64,000 bases of DNA from Rhodocyclaceae bacterium. Lineage in GTDB: Bacteria > Pseudomonadota > Gammaproteobacteria > Burkholderiales > Rhodocyclaceae. Below, piece after piece: positions 1-7,678 of this stretch. The DNA lies in NCBI GenBank assembly GCA_016721505.1, contig JADKHX010000008.1, forward strand, positions 62,001 to 126,000, read 5' to 3'. Below the pieces are notes generated by a model that was not told the DNA's origin, did no database searches, and was given only the letters and a program-made list of their open reading frames with translations. The translations under genes were made by a program, and so were the position numbers. How positions within the stretch are numbered: the stretch's first letter is position 1; every line of letters begins with the position of its first letter.

Positions 1-458
1 ATTTAGAAAAGCTGACCAACACCGTACTCGCCGATGCGCAAGCCTTGTCTAGAAATCAGCATGAGATTGTGCTTGACATCGATACGCCAGGAATCATTCA
101 TGGCGATGCATCCGAGTTGCATTCGGCCTTACTCAATCTCGCTAGCAATGCGGTGCATTACACGCCCGCTGGCGGTCGCATCGTCTTGCATTGGAAAATT
201 TTGGCAACAGGCGAAGGCGAGCTTGGCGTGACCGATACTGGTATCGGGATTGCAATATCCGATATTGACCGGCTGACTGAACGATTTTTCCGCGCCGATA
301 AAAGTCGTGCCAGAGTTGGCAACGCAAGTGGCACGGAGCTCGGTTTGGCAATTGTCAAACAAGTCGTTGAGCGCCACCACAGCAAGCTGGTGATACGCAG
401 TGTACTTGGACAAGGCTCGACGTTTTGCATAGTTTTCCCGGCGGATCGCCTGGCCTAG
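1..458 (+). CDS. phoR: Sensor histidine kinase, C-terminal part (PhoR-like), truncated by the window edge
   Basis: The frame is open from base 3, so the gene enters from the left and only about 152 C-terminal residues are visible. They form a histidine-kinase ATP-binding domain: N box 'LNLASNAVHYTP', G1 box 'DTGIGI', F box 'LTERFFRADKSR', and a G2 box reading 'GTELGLAIVK'. The wording around the F box resembles the phosphate sensor PhoR of Betaproteobacteria, which phosphorylates PhoB when phosphate is scarce. The sensor and phospho-acceptor parts lie outside the window, so the symbol is tentative. Odd: the first glycine of the G2 'GLGL' motif is glutamate (GAG where GGG would be expected). 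The gene is followed by a 102-bp repeat, then a hydrolase gene on the same strand. Confidence 0.75.
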   Translation, partial: LEKLTNTVLADAQALSRNQHEIVLDIDTPGIIHGDASELHSALLNLASNAVHYTPAGGRIVLHWKILATGEGELGVTDTGIGIAISDIDRLTERFFRADKSRARVGNASGTELGLAIVKQVVERHHSKLVIRSVLGQGSTFCIVFPADRLA

Positions 459-470
459 AATTCGTTTTCT

Positions 471-572
471 TTGCGGCGGCGGAGCAGGGAAATCGCAAAG
501 CAGGGCTTTGCGCCTTTGCAGCGATTCGGCTTTGCAAAGCAAAGACTCCACATAATCACCAAAACGTTCAGC
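471..572 (-). repeat. 102-bp palindromic repeat, full copy A (intergenic)
   Basis: This copy aligns without gaps over all 102 bases to the copies inside lysA, tcdA and nadD, in inverse orientation on the plus strand. It keeps the strong second hairpin (CGCAAAGC / GCTTTGCG around a 3-base loop) and the CCGCCGCCG right end. Read on the minus strand in the frame used by the in-gene copies it has no stop codon over 34 codons (ends 'CDFPAPPPQ'). It fills the gap between the kinase and hydrolase genes, and its left end almost touches the hydrolase ribosome binding site. Confidence 0.85.
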
Positions 573-587
573 TTCTAAGGAATCCGC

Positions 588-1499
588 ATGCTCAGTTCCA
601 TCATCGATAGCACGTTGGCGCGAACGGCGAAATTTTTCTCATCTAGGAAAATGCCGGTGGTTGCCAACATGTCTTTTCGTACCGTCACAACACCGGTTGG
701 CACTGTGCGCTTGTACGACTCAGCGCCAAACGACCGGAGCAAACCTTGTGTAGTTTTTGTACCCGACGGCCCGAATGTGATTGAACATCACGCGGCAGTA
801 TTTTCGCTGCTCACGCCACATGTTCGCGTGGTGTGCTTCGATATGCCGGGCTTTGGTTTTTCCTTGCCACGCGCGACTTACGGACATAGTTTGAACCAAG
901 GTGCGGCGGCGGTGATTGCTGTGCTTGATGCGCTGTCGATTGCAAAAACTTGGTTGGCGTTTAGTTGCGGCAATGGTTTTTATGCAATGCGCACGGCGCA
1001 GTTGGCACCTGATCGAGTCGCTGGATTGTTTCTGACGCAGACTCCGGCGCTCAGGGTAATGGCGCCATGGACACAGCGCATTTTGCCGCGCGCACTGCGC
1101 ACGCCGGTGCTCGGACAAATTTTGGTGTGGCTCACGCGCAAGAAATTGTCTCACGGTTGGTATCAGGTGGCTTTGCCGCGCGGTGCAGATGCCAGTAGCT
1201 ATCAAACGACTGCCAACAATGCCTTGACAGCGGGTGGCAGCTTTTGTCTAGCCAGCATTACGCAAGGCCTGGCGCGCGAAATCGACACGCCAATGAGCGG
1301 CATTGGCGCGCCGTGCACTTTGCTTTGGGGCGAGAAAGATCACTCGCACAAACACACTGATCCAGCATCTTTGCTCAATGATATTCCGCATGCTGAAATC
1401 ATCCGCTTCGCCGATTGCGGACACTTTTCGGATTTGGAGCAGCCTGCGCGTTATTGCGAATTATTGCTTGCACGCGTTGGCGGGACAAAACCGGCCTAG
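588..1499 (+). CDS. Alpha/beta-hydrolase fold protein
   Basis: 303 residues with the order of an alpha/beta hydrolase. An oxyanion-side segment is near residue 60 ('VVFVPDGPNV'), and 'CFDMPGFGFS' is near 83. The nucleophile elbow is 'AFSCGNG' near residue 124 (Ser, with Ala in place of the usual first Gly). The acid segment is 'LLWGEKDHS' near 245 and the catalytic histidine is in 'FADCGHFSDLEQP' near 277. The substrate cannot be told; haloalkane dehalogenase or epoxide hydrolase-like enzymes share this layout. The start at 588 is supported by AAGGAA five bases upstream; an internal ATG at 651 is possible. The stop codon lies inside a terminator hairpin shared with the convergent gene. Confidence 0.8.
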   Translation: MLSSIIDSTLARTAKFFSSRKMPVVANMSFRTVTTPVGTVRLYDSAPNDRSKPCVVFVPDGPNVIEHHAAVFSLLTPHVRVVCFDMPGFGFSLPRATYGHSLNQGAAAVIAVLDALSIAKTWLAFSCGNGFYAMRTAQLAPDRVAGLFLTQTPALRVMAPWTQRILPRALRTPVLGQILVWLTRKKLSHGWYQVALPRGADASSYQTTANNALTAGGSFCLASITQGLAREIDTPMSGIGAPCTLLWGEKDHSHKHTDPASLLNDIPHAEIIRFADCGHFSDLEQPARYCELLLARVGGTKPA

Positions 1500-1530
1500 G
1501 CCGACCAAGTAATTAGACCGGTTTTGTTTT
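1485..1530. terminator. Bidirectional terminator overlapping both convergent stop codons
   Basis: A perfect 10-bp inverted repeat ACAAAACCGG (1485-1494) / CCGGTTTTGT (1518-1527) has runs of A before and T after, so it can work in both directions. The arms lie inside the last codons of both convergent genes, which therefore end in the similar tails 'TKPA' and 'TKPV'. Confidence 0.75.
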
Positions 1531-3174
1531 CGCAGCGACAATCTCGAAAGTGCAGCGTTCGAATTCGTTGCCGCGATCCAGCACATGCAGCAACTTAGCG
1601 CGGTCGATATGGCCTTCATTGAACATATCGATGATCCGACCGATACGAAAAGTCCCGGCGGGAACAATGATCGCTTCAGGTTCATGCACTGCAGGCATTG
1701 CCGGCAAGCGCATACCTTGGTGATATGGTTCGTTGGATTTGGGATCGATAACACGAACTGCCACTGGTAGGGCACTGCCGGGGAATAGTTGAATGCCAAT
1801 GCTTACCGTCGGAGTTTCACCGTCTTCTTGCAAAATCCAGCGCACACCGCCCACCATGAAACGTGTCGAACCACCGAGCTTGATGGCGATTAGCTGTCCG
1901 CTACCCACGCGAACTCCCACTTTGAGTGGCCGTTGCAAACGCACGCCGTTGGCTGATTGATCGAGCAATTGCCAATCATCAATGAGTGACCAACTTTCGA
2001 CTTGATAGCCATGCGTATCGCTGTAATTTTCGTCTTGGTGACGAGGACGTTGTCCAAAGGTTGCCATTTCGTCGCGCTCTTCACGCAGCATGGTTGAATC
2101 AACCGCCGGCGGATGAAATGGTTTTCTGCCTGACAAATAGTAATGCACGGCTTCAAAGCCAACAATGAATTCGCAGCCGCCTGACACGGGCCGACGATCA
2201 TGCTTGCGCTTCGCGCCGCCTTTACACCAGCGTTGATAGACGCGTTCGAGCAATAAGCTGGTGGCGGGTTGTGTGCAGTCTTCTCCCAGGTGCAAATGCG
2301 CCGGAAGCTCGCCTTGTTGCAGCATGACAAGCCGCGCTTTGATGCTCTTACGTAGTTCGTCGGTATCAAGCCACCGTGCGCCGGGAACATCACGCGCGAT
2401 ATAGCCAGCCGGTCGATCGGATTCAATATCAACGAACAGAGGCGAAGCACGGCTACCGTCGGTAGGCGCACCGTGCGTTGACAACGAAACTTTGTTACCC
2501 CATCGGCGTGACCAGCGGGCGATCCAATCGAGATGGCGCGAAGGAAGCTCAAACGGACTAGCGGCGTGGAGCAAATGGGCCTCGGCATATGCCGACACCA
2601 CGTTAGTCGGCTCATTGCCGTGGCGGGCTGCATCGCGCACTTCGATCGTGGTGAACTTGAGCTTTTCGGCCAGCGCGAACACCGAATGCAGCCGTCGCCA
2701 GAAACTCCCGTCCGGCAGCTTTTCGCCACGACACAAATCGACTTCCCAATCTGCGAAGACCGACAAGGCTCGCTGCGCGATCAAAGCGCCTTGGCCGGCT
2801 ACTTCCGCGTCGCCTGTTGCTACTGCGTCAAATAGGCGCAGGTAGCCCAACAACAGCGCTTGCCATACGGCCATAGTGCCATCAAGGGCGGATTGTTCAG
2901 GTGGACTTAGTGGCAAAGGTTTGTTAGCAAATTTTTTCGCCACATCGCGTTGCACTTCGATTACCGTTTGGCGTATCGCTTCAAGTAATTTGAGTCGTGT
3001 TGATGATGCCAAGGAAAATCGGTGGAGCAAATTTAGTTGGCGCAACAACATGACCTGCGCTTGCGAGGGGTTGGCCATAGGCACTGAAGCCAACCAGTCG
3101 TTGCAGGCAGTCACCGTCAAAAAGGCCGGTGGGAACTCGGTATAGGTGTCGGGTAAATCAAAATGTGAGCTCAT
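1513..3174 (-). CDS. Uncharacterised cytosolic protein, possible C-terminal PilZ-like barrel
   Basis: 553 residues, no signal peptide and no membrane segment. I do not recognise the first 350 residues: helical, leucine-rich, and with 'HLHLGEDC' and 'GCEFIVGFEAVHYYLSG' as striking blocks. The last 130 residues ('LKVGVRVGSGQLIAIKLGG', then 'VGGVRWILQ', then 'VSIGIQLFPG') alternate like a small beta-barrel and resemble PilZ-type c-di-GMP binding modules. The arginine signature is not clear, so that reading is an inference. The gene follows a HIT-protein gene with an ATGA overlap (3171-3174), so the two are co-translated. Its stop lies within the shared terminator. Confidence 0.7.
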   Translation of the reverse strand: MSSHFDLPDTYTEFPPAFLTVTACNDWLASVPMANPSQAQVMLLRQLNLLHRFSLASSTRLKLLEAIRQTVIEVQRDVAKKFANKPLPLSPPEQSALDGTMAVWQALLLGYLRLFDAVATGDAEVAGQGALIAQRALSVFADWEVDLCRGEKLPDGSFWRRLHSVFALAEKLKFTTIEVRDAARHGNEPTNVVSAYAEAHLLHAASPFELPSRHLDWIARWSRRWGNKVSLSTHGAPTDGSRASPLFVDIESDRPAGYIARDVPGARWLDTDELRKSIKARLVMLQQGELPAHLHLGEDCTQPATSLLLERVYQRWCKGGAKRKHDRRPVSGGCEFIVGFEAVHYYLSGRKPFHPPAVDSTMLREERDEMATFGQRPRHQDENYSDTHGYQVESWSLIDDWQLLDQSANGVRLQRPLKVGVRVGSGQLIAIKLGGSTRFMVGGVRWILQEDGETPTVSIGIQLFPGSALPVAVRVIDPKSNEPYHQGMRLPAMPAVHEPEAIIVPAGTFRIGRIIDMFNEGHIDRAKLLHVLDRGNEFERCTFEIVAAKTKPV

Positions 3175-3635
3175 GGGATGATGGCCTTGTCTAGATCTTT
3201 CAATTCATCTGCAAGCATTGCGGAAAGTGTAGCGCAAGACACGGGTTTGTGAGTTGGTGCTGGTACCACGCCGTTACCGACCTTCCCCCAGATTGGCGCA
3301 GGAAAATGCGTATCGTCGCGCCATCTTGGAATGACATGCCAATGCAAATGCGGCACAAGGTTTCCGAGACTGGCGAGATTAATCTTATCCGGGGTGACCA
3401 TGCGCCGCAGCACGCGTTCAACTGCCAAAACGACACGCATCAAGTGTCCACTTGCACTTGGTAGCAGGTCGCTCATTTCGGTGCAATGCTGATTCCACAC
3501 GACGCGGCAAAATCCTGGGAATGCTTGCTGCTCAACTCCTTCGACTAGCACCACGCGGCAATGCGCGTCTTGCCAGACAAGCTCGCCGCCGAGTGAATCA
3601 CACAAAGGACAAGGCTCATCCATTTTCTGTTTCAA
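3171..3635 (-). CDS. HIT-family nucleotide hydrolase/transferase
   Basis: 154 residues. The histidine triad is visible as 'HLHWHVIPRW' near residue 97, and the N terminus has 'CPLC', a likely metal-binding pair of the HIT group. HIT enzymes cleave or transfer nucleoside phosphates (dinucleoside polyphosphates, AMP-lysine and similar); the exact substrate is unknown. The C-terminal segment 'GNGVVPAPTHKPV' is encoded by a short copy of the palindromic repeat (3248-3274), in antisense orientation relative to the gene, just after the catalytic domain. Its stop overlaps the start of the following gene. Confidence 0.88.
   Translation of the reverse strand: MKQKMDEPCPLCDSLGGELVWQDAHCRVVLVEGVEQQAFPGFCRVVWNQHCTEMSDLLPSASGHLMRVVLAVERVLRRMVTPDKINLASLGNLVPHLHWHVIPRWRDDTHFPAPIWGKVGNGVVPAPTHKPVSCATLSAMLADELKDLDKAIIP
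3248..3274 (+). repeat. Short palindromic repeat (27 bp), inside the HIT gene
   Basis: AGTTGGTGCTGG followed by ACGCCGT after a three-base spacer, matching the short-form consensus of this window. It is coding, on the opposite strand to the gene, giving 'NGVVPAPT' in the protein. Confidence 0.7.
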
Positions 3636-3691
3636 AAGTTAAGGCTAGACGAAAGCTCAATAACAACACGGATGTCAGCAGTTCAAAGTTG

Positions 3692-3730
3692 CCACATCCG
3701 TCAGCTGCGGATACCAACTGACTGATGTGG
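3692..3730. other. Hairpin between the HIT and PsiF-repeat genes
   Basis: Imperfect inverted repeat: CCACATC..TCAG pairs with CTGA..GATGTGG, with a loop of about 13 bases. It lies just downstream of the PsiF-repeat gene on the minus strand. There is no U tract, so a terminator function is only possible. The loop side contains CAGTTGGTAT, which recalls the short repeat. Confidence 0.4.
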
Positions 3731-3742
3731 CTGCAGCAAAAG

Positions 3743-4036
3743 TTATTTCGCGGCAGCAGCGTCTGCTTCACATTTTTTCATGAATGCAGTCTTGGCTGCA
3801 CCGGCCAGCGGCTTGCCAGCTTTGCTAACGGCTTTGTCGGCGCAGCCTGAGGCCATTTTGGGGGCTGCTGCGGCAGGCGCCGCACCGCCTTCGCATTTTT
3901 TCATGAATGCTGTTTTGGCCGCACCTGCAAGCGGCTTGCCAGCTTTGCTAACAGCTTTACTTTCGCAAGTCTCACCTGCAAAGGCAATTTGGGTGAAAAA
4001 AATTGAGGCAATTGCAAGACCAGTCAGTGCGCGCAT
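3743..4036 (-). CDS. Exported small protein with two PsiF-type repeats
   Basis: 97 residues: a signal peptide 'MRALTGLAIASIFFTQIAFA', then two almost identical repeats 'C.(S/D)KAVSKAGKPLAGAAK' ending 'TAFMKKCE', joined by an Ala/Pro linker. This matches the PsiF repeat, first named in the phosphate-starvation-inducible protein PsiF, whose function is unknown. Each repeat carries two cysteines, suggesting one disulphide per repeat in the periplasm. I chose the ATG at 4034-4036 because AAGGAG precedes it and the signal peptide begins there; the frame remains open further upstream. The two repeats are also highly similar in DNA, indicating a recent internal duplication. Confidence 0.8.
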   Translation of the reverse strand: MRALTGLAIASIFFTQIAFAGETCESKAVSKAGKPLAGAAKTAFMKKCEGGAAPAAAAPKMASGCADKAVSKAGKPLAGAAKTAFMKKCEADAAAAK

Positions 4037-4126
4037 CGTGATTCTCCTTGAGTGAGTGATGAGGAAATTACAGCGGGTGAAACTGAACATATTTTGCGGT
4101 AATACTCAGCTATCTGGCGCTTCTAT

Positions 4127-5077
4127 TCATGCGCCCTTGTCAGCTTCGGTAAGTTGCAACGCAGCTTGTTGTCGGTCGACAAACTCTTGCATGCTATCGA
4201 TACCCCGCACCAACAGAATAGTCGAACGCACCGCCGCTTCAAGTAGCACAGCGAGATTGCGTCCTGCGGCAACAGGGATGGTGACACGACGAATCGGAAC
4301 GCCAAGTATCGTCTCGTTTTGCGCGTCTAATGGCAAACGAGCGGCCTCGGGTACACCGCGATTCGGTCTTTGCAAATACACCACGAGCTTCAAGCGCATT
4401 TTGCGGCGGCATGCAGTCTCGCCGAACACGGTGCGGATATTAAGCAAACCCAGACCGCGGACTTCAAGAAAATCGCGTAGCATTTCCGGACAACGGCCTT
4501 CCAAAATATCCGGCGCCACGCGAGAAACTTCAACGACGTCATCGGCCACCAAGCCATGACCACGCGAAATAAGTTCTAGGCCCAACTCACTTTTGCCGAC
4601 CCCGGAATCGCCTTGAATCAACACGCCCATCCCGAGCACATCCATGAAAACGCCATGCAAAGTGATGGTTTCTGCCTGCTGACGCGACACATAGGCGCGC
4701 AAAAAATCAATCACTCTTGCCGCAGCAGATGGTGTCGAAAATAAGGGCACATCGCGCTTTTCGCACTCTTGCCTTATCGTCTGGTCAGGTTCACAGCCAT
4801 CCGCAACGATTACTGCTGGTGGGTCAGCCGCGAAAACATCGCGCAGGTGTTTGCGTAAGGATTCGGGGGACAGACGTTCGACCCAGGCCATTTCAGGCGC
4901 GCCGATAACTTGAAGGCGTTCCGGGTGAATCAAATTCAAATGGCCAACCAAATCAGCCGGCGACATGTTGTCGTTGGCCACCATCAAAGTTCGATTGAGA
5001 TCGCCAGATATCCAGGTCAGATTTAGTGCTATGCGATTAGTTTCAAACAGCTCGGCAACAATTAAAGGGCCTGACAT
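4127..5077 (-). CDS. hprK: HPr kinase/phosphorylase
   Basis: 316 residues, the normal family length. An N-terminal regulatory domain is followed by the kinase domain with His141 ('HGVFMD'), P-loop GDSGVGKS at 156-163, and 'HGLVADDVVEV' plus the 'EVRGLGLLNIR' signature. It phosphorylates and dephosphorylates a serine of HPr, coupling PTS-type phosphotransfer to metabolism. It sits 17 bases downstream of ptsN, as is usual in Betaproteobacteria, where these proteins form a regulatory rather than sugar-importing PTS branch. Confidence 0.96.
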   Translation of the reverse strand: MSGPLIVAELFETNRIALNLTWISGDLNRTLMVANDNMSPADLVGHLNLIHPERLQVIGAPEMAWVERLSPESLRKHLRDVFAADPPAVIVADGCEPDQTIRQECEKRDVPLFSTPSAAARVIDFLRAYVSRQQAETITLHGVFMDVLGMGVLIQGDSGVGKSELGLELISRGHGLVADDVVEVSRVAPDILEGRCPEMLRDFLEVRGLGLLNIRTVFGETACRRKMRLKLVVYLQRPNRGVPEAARLPLDAQNETILGVPIRRVTIPVAAGRNLAVLLEAAVRSTILLVRGIDSMQEFVDRQQAALQLTEADKGA

Positions 5078-5094
5078 GGCAATACGCTCGGTGT

Positions 5095-5571
5095 TCAGTC
5101 AGACTGCCAGTTTGAAAATAGCTCGAGCAGCGCCGCGCTGTCGGGAGCGGCTTGCAATAGTTCACGAAAGCGCCGCTCGGAGAACATCTGCGCGAGTTCG
5201 GATAGCAATTGCAAATGCTGCTCGTTGGCGCTCTGCGGTACTAGCAGCACGAACACCAATTGAACGCCGACACCATCTGGCGCGTCAAATGGGATTGGCG
5301 AAACTAGACGGAAGAACGCCGCCGTCGCCGACTTTAAGCCTTTAATACGTCCATGCGGAATAGCGACCCCAAGCCCAAGCCCCGTCGAGCCCAGTTTTTC
5401 ACGCGCGAACAGTGCGTCATACACGGTGCTACGAGCCAACTGTTGGTTGTTTTCAAACAACAATCCCGCTTGCTCAAAGACGCGCTTTTTACTGCCAACG
5501 TCAAGGTCTACCACAATGCGCTCGGGGCAAAGTAGGCTGGCGATGTGATTGCAAGAAGTTGAAATAGTCAT
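5095..5571 (-). CDS. ptsN: PTS IIA-like nitrogen regulatory protein
   Basis: 158 residues of one EIIA-Ntr/fructose domain. The phospho-accepting histidine is in 'GVAIPHGR' near residue 74. 'VFVLLVPQSANEQHLQLL' is the usual helix segment. It takes phosphate from the PtsP/NPr chain and regulates other proteins by contact, for example potassium transport and sigma-54-linked processes in relatives. It lies between hpf and hprK in the conserved rpoN-hpf-ptsN-hprK order. The gap of 182 bases before it holds an inverted-repeat element. Confidence 0.95.
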   Translation of the reverse strand: MTISTSCNHIASLLCPERIVVDLDVGSKKRVFEQAGLLFENNQQLARSTVYDALFAREKLGSTGLGLGVAIPHGRIKGLKSATAAFFRLVSPIPFDAPDGVGVQLVFVLLVPQSANEQHLQLLSELAQMFSERRFRELLQAAPDSAALLELFSNWQSD

Positions 5572-5669
5572 GGATAGATGCGAGAAACGGCGGCGAGTAT
5601 AACGCGCCGCGCGATTGATTATCGTGGAGTGTCATTCAAGAAAAGTCGATGCTCACTCACACTCTATTA

Positions 5670-5732
5670 GTCATTCCGACTGCTACCCTCGTCAAGCGCA
5701 AATCCAGTGGCTGCGGGTCATATCGGAATGAC
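5670..5732. repeat. 63-bp element with 10-bp terminal inverted repeats
   Basis: GTCATTCCGA at the left end and TCGGAATGAC at the right end form a perfect 10-bp inverted pair, and AATCCAGTGGC lies between. Ends of the type GTCATTCC.../...GGAATGAC are typical of dispersed REP/MITE-like repeats in many proteobacteria. Only one copy was found here. It is in the hpf-ptsN gap. Confidence 0.6.
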
Positions 5733-5753
5733 GGTGTTGATCGGCGACGCTTG

Positions 5754-6068
5754 TTAGTCAACCGCCACTCGCTTGTCGTGTGTATGGTCGGAAACTCTTT
5801 CCTTGTGCTTTACTACTTGTCGATCAAGTTTGTCAGCTACCAAATCAATTGATGCATACAAATTTGCATCGGTGGCATCGGCGTAAATGTCTTTGCCTTT
5901 GACGTGCAATGTGACCTCAGCTTTTTGCACCAATTTATCGACGGAAAGAATGACATGGACGCTCGTGACGTGATCAAAGTGGCGGATCACTCGCTCGAGT
6001 TTGTTGGTCGTGTACTCGCGAATGGCGGGGGTCAGCTCAACATGATGTCCAGTGATGTTCAGGTTCAT
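5754..6068 (-). CDS. hpf: Ribosome hibernation promoting factor (short form)
   Basis: 104 residues. It starts 'MNLNITGHHVELTPAIREY', the standard opening of the HPF/YfiA ribosome-binding domain, with the beta-alpha-beta-beta-beta-alpha pattern and basic helix 'KLERVIRHFDHV'. It binds the 30S decoding region and promotes ribosome dimerisation in stationary phase. GGAGAG lies four bases before the ATG. It is directly downstream of rpoN, the usual place. Confidence 0.95.
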   Translation of the reverse strand: MNLNITGHHVELTPAIREYTTNKLERVIRHFDHVTSVHVILSVDKLVQKAEVTLHVKGKDIYADATDANLYASIDLVADKLDRQVVKHKERVSDHTHDKRVAVD

Positions 6069-6145
6069 GATCTCTCCTCAGTTAAGTGCATGGTTTGCTA
6101 CGACGAAAAAATTGTGGCAACAGTACGATGAGGCATATTGATGGC

Positions 6146-7678
6146 TTAAAGCGTCTTACGTTGGCTTACCGGTGGAATGCTCATCAAGTCGCGATATTTG
6201 GCAACCGTACGACGTGCCACCACAATACCTTGTTCTGCGAGAACTTCTGCTAAACGAGCATCAGAGAGTGGCTTTTTGCCATTTTCAGCACCGACCAATT
6301 GTTTTATTAACGCTCGAATTGCAGTACTCGATGCTGCGCCACCAGAATCAGTAGCGACATGACTTCCAAAAAAATATTTGAGTTCAAAGATTCCGCGTGG
6401 GCTAGCGATATATTTTTGCGTGGTGACACGCGAAATGGTGGATTCGTGCAAATTTACAATTTCCGCAATTTCGCGCAGTGTGAGCGGGCGCATTGCCACG
6501 TCGCCATGATCAAAAAAGGCGCGCTGACGATCAACAATGGCTTGAGATACACGCAATATTGTGTCGAAACGCTGTTGCACGTTTTTTATCAACCATTTGG
6601 CTTCTTGCAATTGCGTAGTTAGACCAGCATTGGCGCCCGCACCGCTGCGTTGTCGTTGCAATATCCCGGCATATAGCCGATTGATACGCAAGCGTGGCAT
6701 GGCATCACCGTTTAGCCTGCATACCCATTTGTGGCGGATTTTCTTTACGGAAACATCTGGCACCACGTAGCGTGTGTCAATTGCCGAAAATGCTGCGCCT
6801 GGGCGCGGATTCAGCGTTCCGATTAGATCGAGTGCATAACGCAATTCGTCATCAGCACAGCCTAGTGATTTTTTGATGCGGACATAGTCGCGGTTAGCCA
6901 CCAGTTCCAAATGTTGCTTGATCAGTAAGCGTGCCAAGTCGCGTTCAGGATTGGCTACGCAAGCATCGAGCTGCAGCGTCAAACATTCACGACTATCGCG
7001 CGCCGCAATACCTAGCGGGGAAAACTGTTGTAAGTGCCGCAATGCAATTTTCAGATCATCGAGTAAATTTTCGCGCGTTTCAGCAGATGTTTCGTCGGCA
7101 ACAGGTTCTACCGGCAACACGTCTAATAACTCCTCCAGTGACTGCGCTAAATAGCCATTGTCGTCCAAAGCTTCAATGAGAAAGGCCACCAAAGCACGAT
7201 CGCGCGCGCTCAATTGCGTTAAACCCAACTGCGCATGTAGGTGCTCGCTTAAAGTGATGCTGGCGGACTGCGTTTGGCCCCGATCCATGTCTTCATCGTT
7301 GAAGTCATGTGGTGTATTGCTACTACCGATTTCGACACCGAAACTTTCGTCTGAAAGCCCTTCATACGGGCTTTCAATGTCCTGACGATCTTCTGTATTT
7401 TGATCGACGCTTTGCTCAGATTTGTCGACGCTCGCTACATTGGCCTCGAGTTGCGAATTGCCGTTGTCCTGTCCCACTGTAAATCCCGCATCGCCAACTT
7501 CAATGCGCTCCAACAACGGGTTGTCGTGCAGGGCTTGTTCTATCTCAGCGTTCAGCTCAAGGGTTGACAGCTGCAATAAGCGAATCGCCTGCTGGAGCTG
7601 AGGCGTGAGCGCCAGATGTTGGGAAACTCTGAGTTGTAAGGCCTGTCTCATCTGATGTGCTGGTGCAGCCTGGCTCAA
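6146..7678 (-). CDS. rpoN: RNA polymerase sigma-54 factor
   Basis: Up to 510 residues. Region I: 'LQLRVSQHLALTPQLQQAI' (glutamine-rich activator-interacting helix). A strongly acidic region II follows near residues 55-130, then the core-binding domain. The DNA-binding part has the helix 'LREIAEIVNLHESTISRVT' and the RpoN box 'ARRTVAKYR' near the end. It directs RNA polymerase to -24/-12 promoters and needs enhancer-binding ATPases. Start: the frame begins with TTG at 7678 directly after the lptB stop, with AGGAT eight bases before it. The ATG at 7649-7651 ('MRQALQL') matches the family N terminus better but has no visible ribosome binding site. Confidence 0.95.
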   Translation of the reverse strand: MSQAAPAHQMRQALQLRVSQHLALTPQLQQAIRLLQLSTLELNAEIEQALHDNPLLERIEVGDAGFTVGQDNGNSQLEANVASVDKSEQSVDQNTEDRQDIESPYEGLSDESFGVEIGSSNTPHDFNDEDMDRGQTQSASITLSEHLHAQLGLTQLSARDRALVAFLIEALDDNGYLAQSLEELLDVLPVEPVADETSAETRENLLDDLKIALRHLQQFSPLGIAARDSRECLTLQLDACVANPERDLARLLIKQHLELVANRDYVRIKKSLGCADDELRYALDLIGTLNPRPGAAFSAIDTRYVVPDVSVKKIRHKWVCRLNGDAMPRLRINRLYAGILQRQRSGAGANAGLTTQLQEAKWLIKNVQQRFDTILRVSQAIVDRQRAFFDHGDVAMRPLTLREIAEIVNLHESTISRVTTQKYIASPRGIFELKYFFGSHVATDSGGAASSTAIRALIKQLVGAENGKKPLSDARLAEVLAEQGIVVARRTVAKYRDLMSIPPVSQRKTL

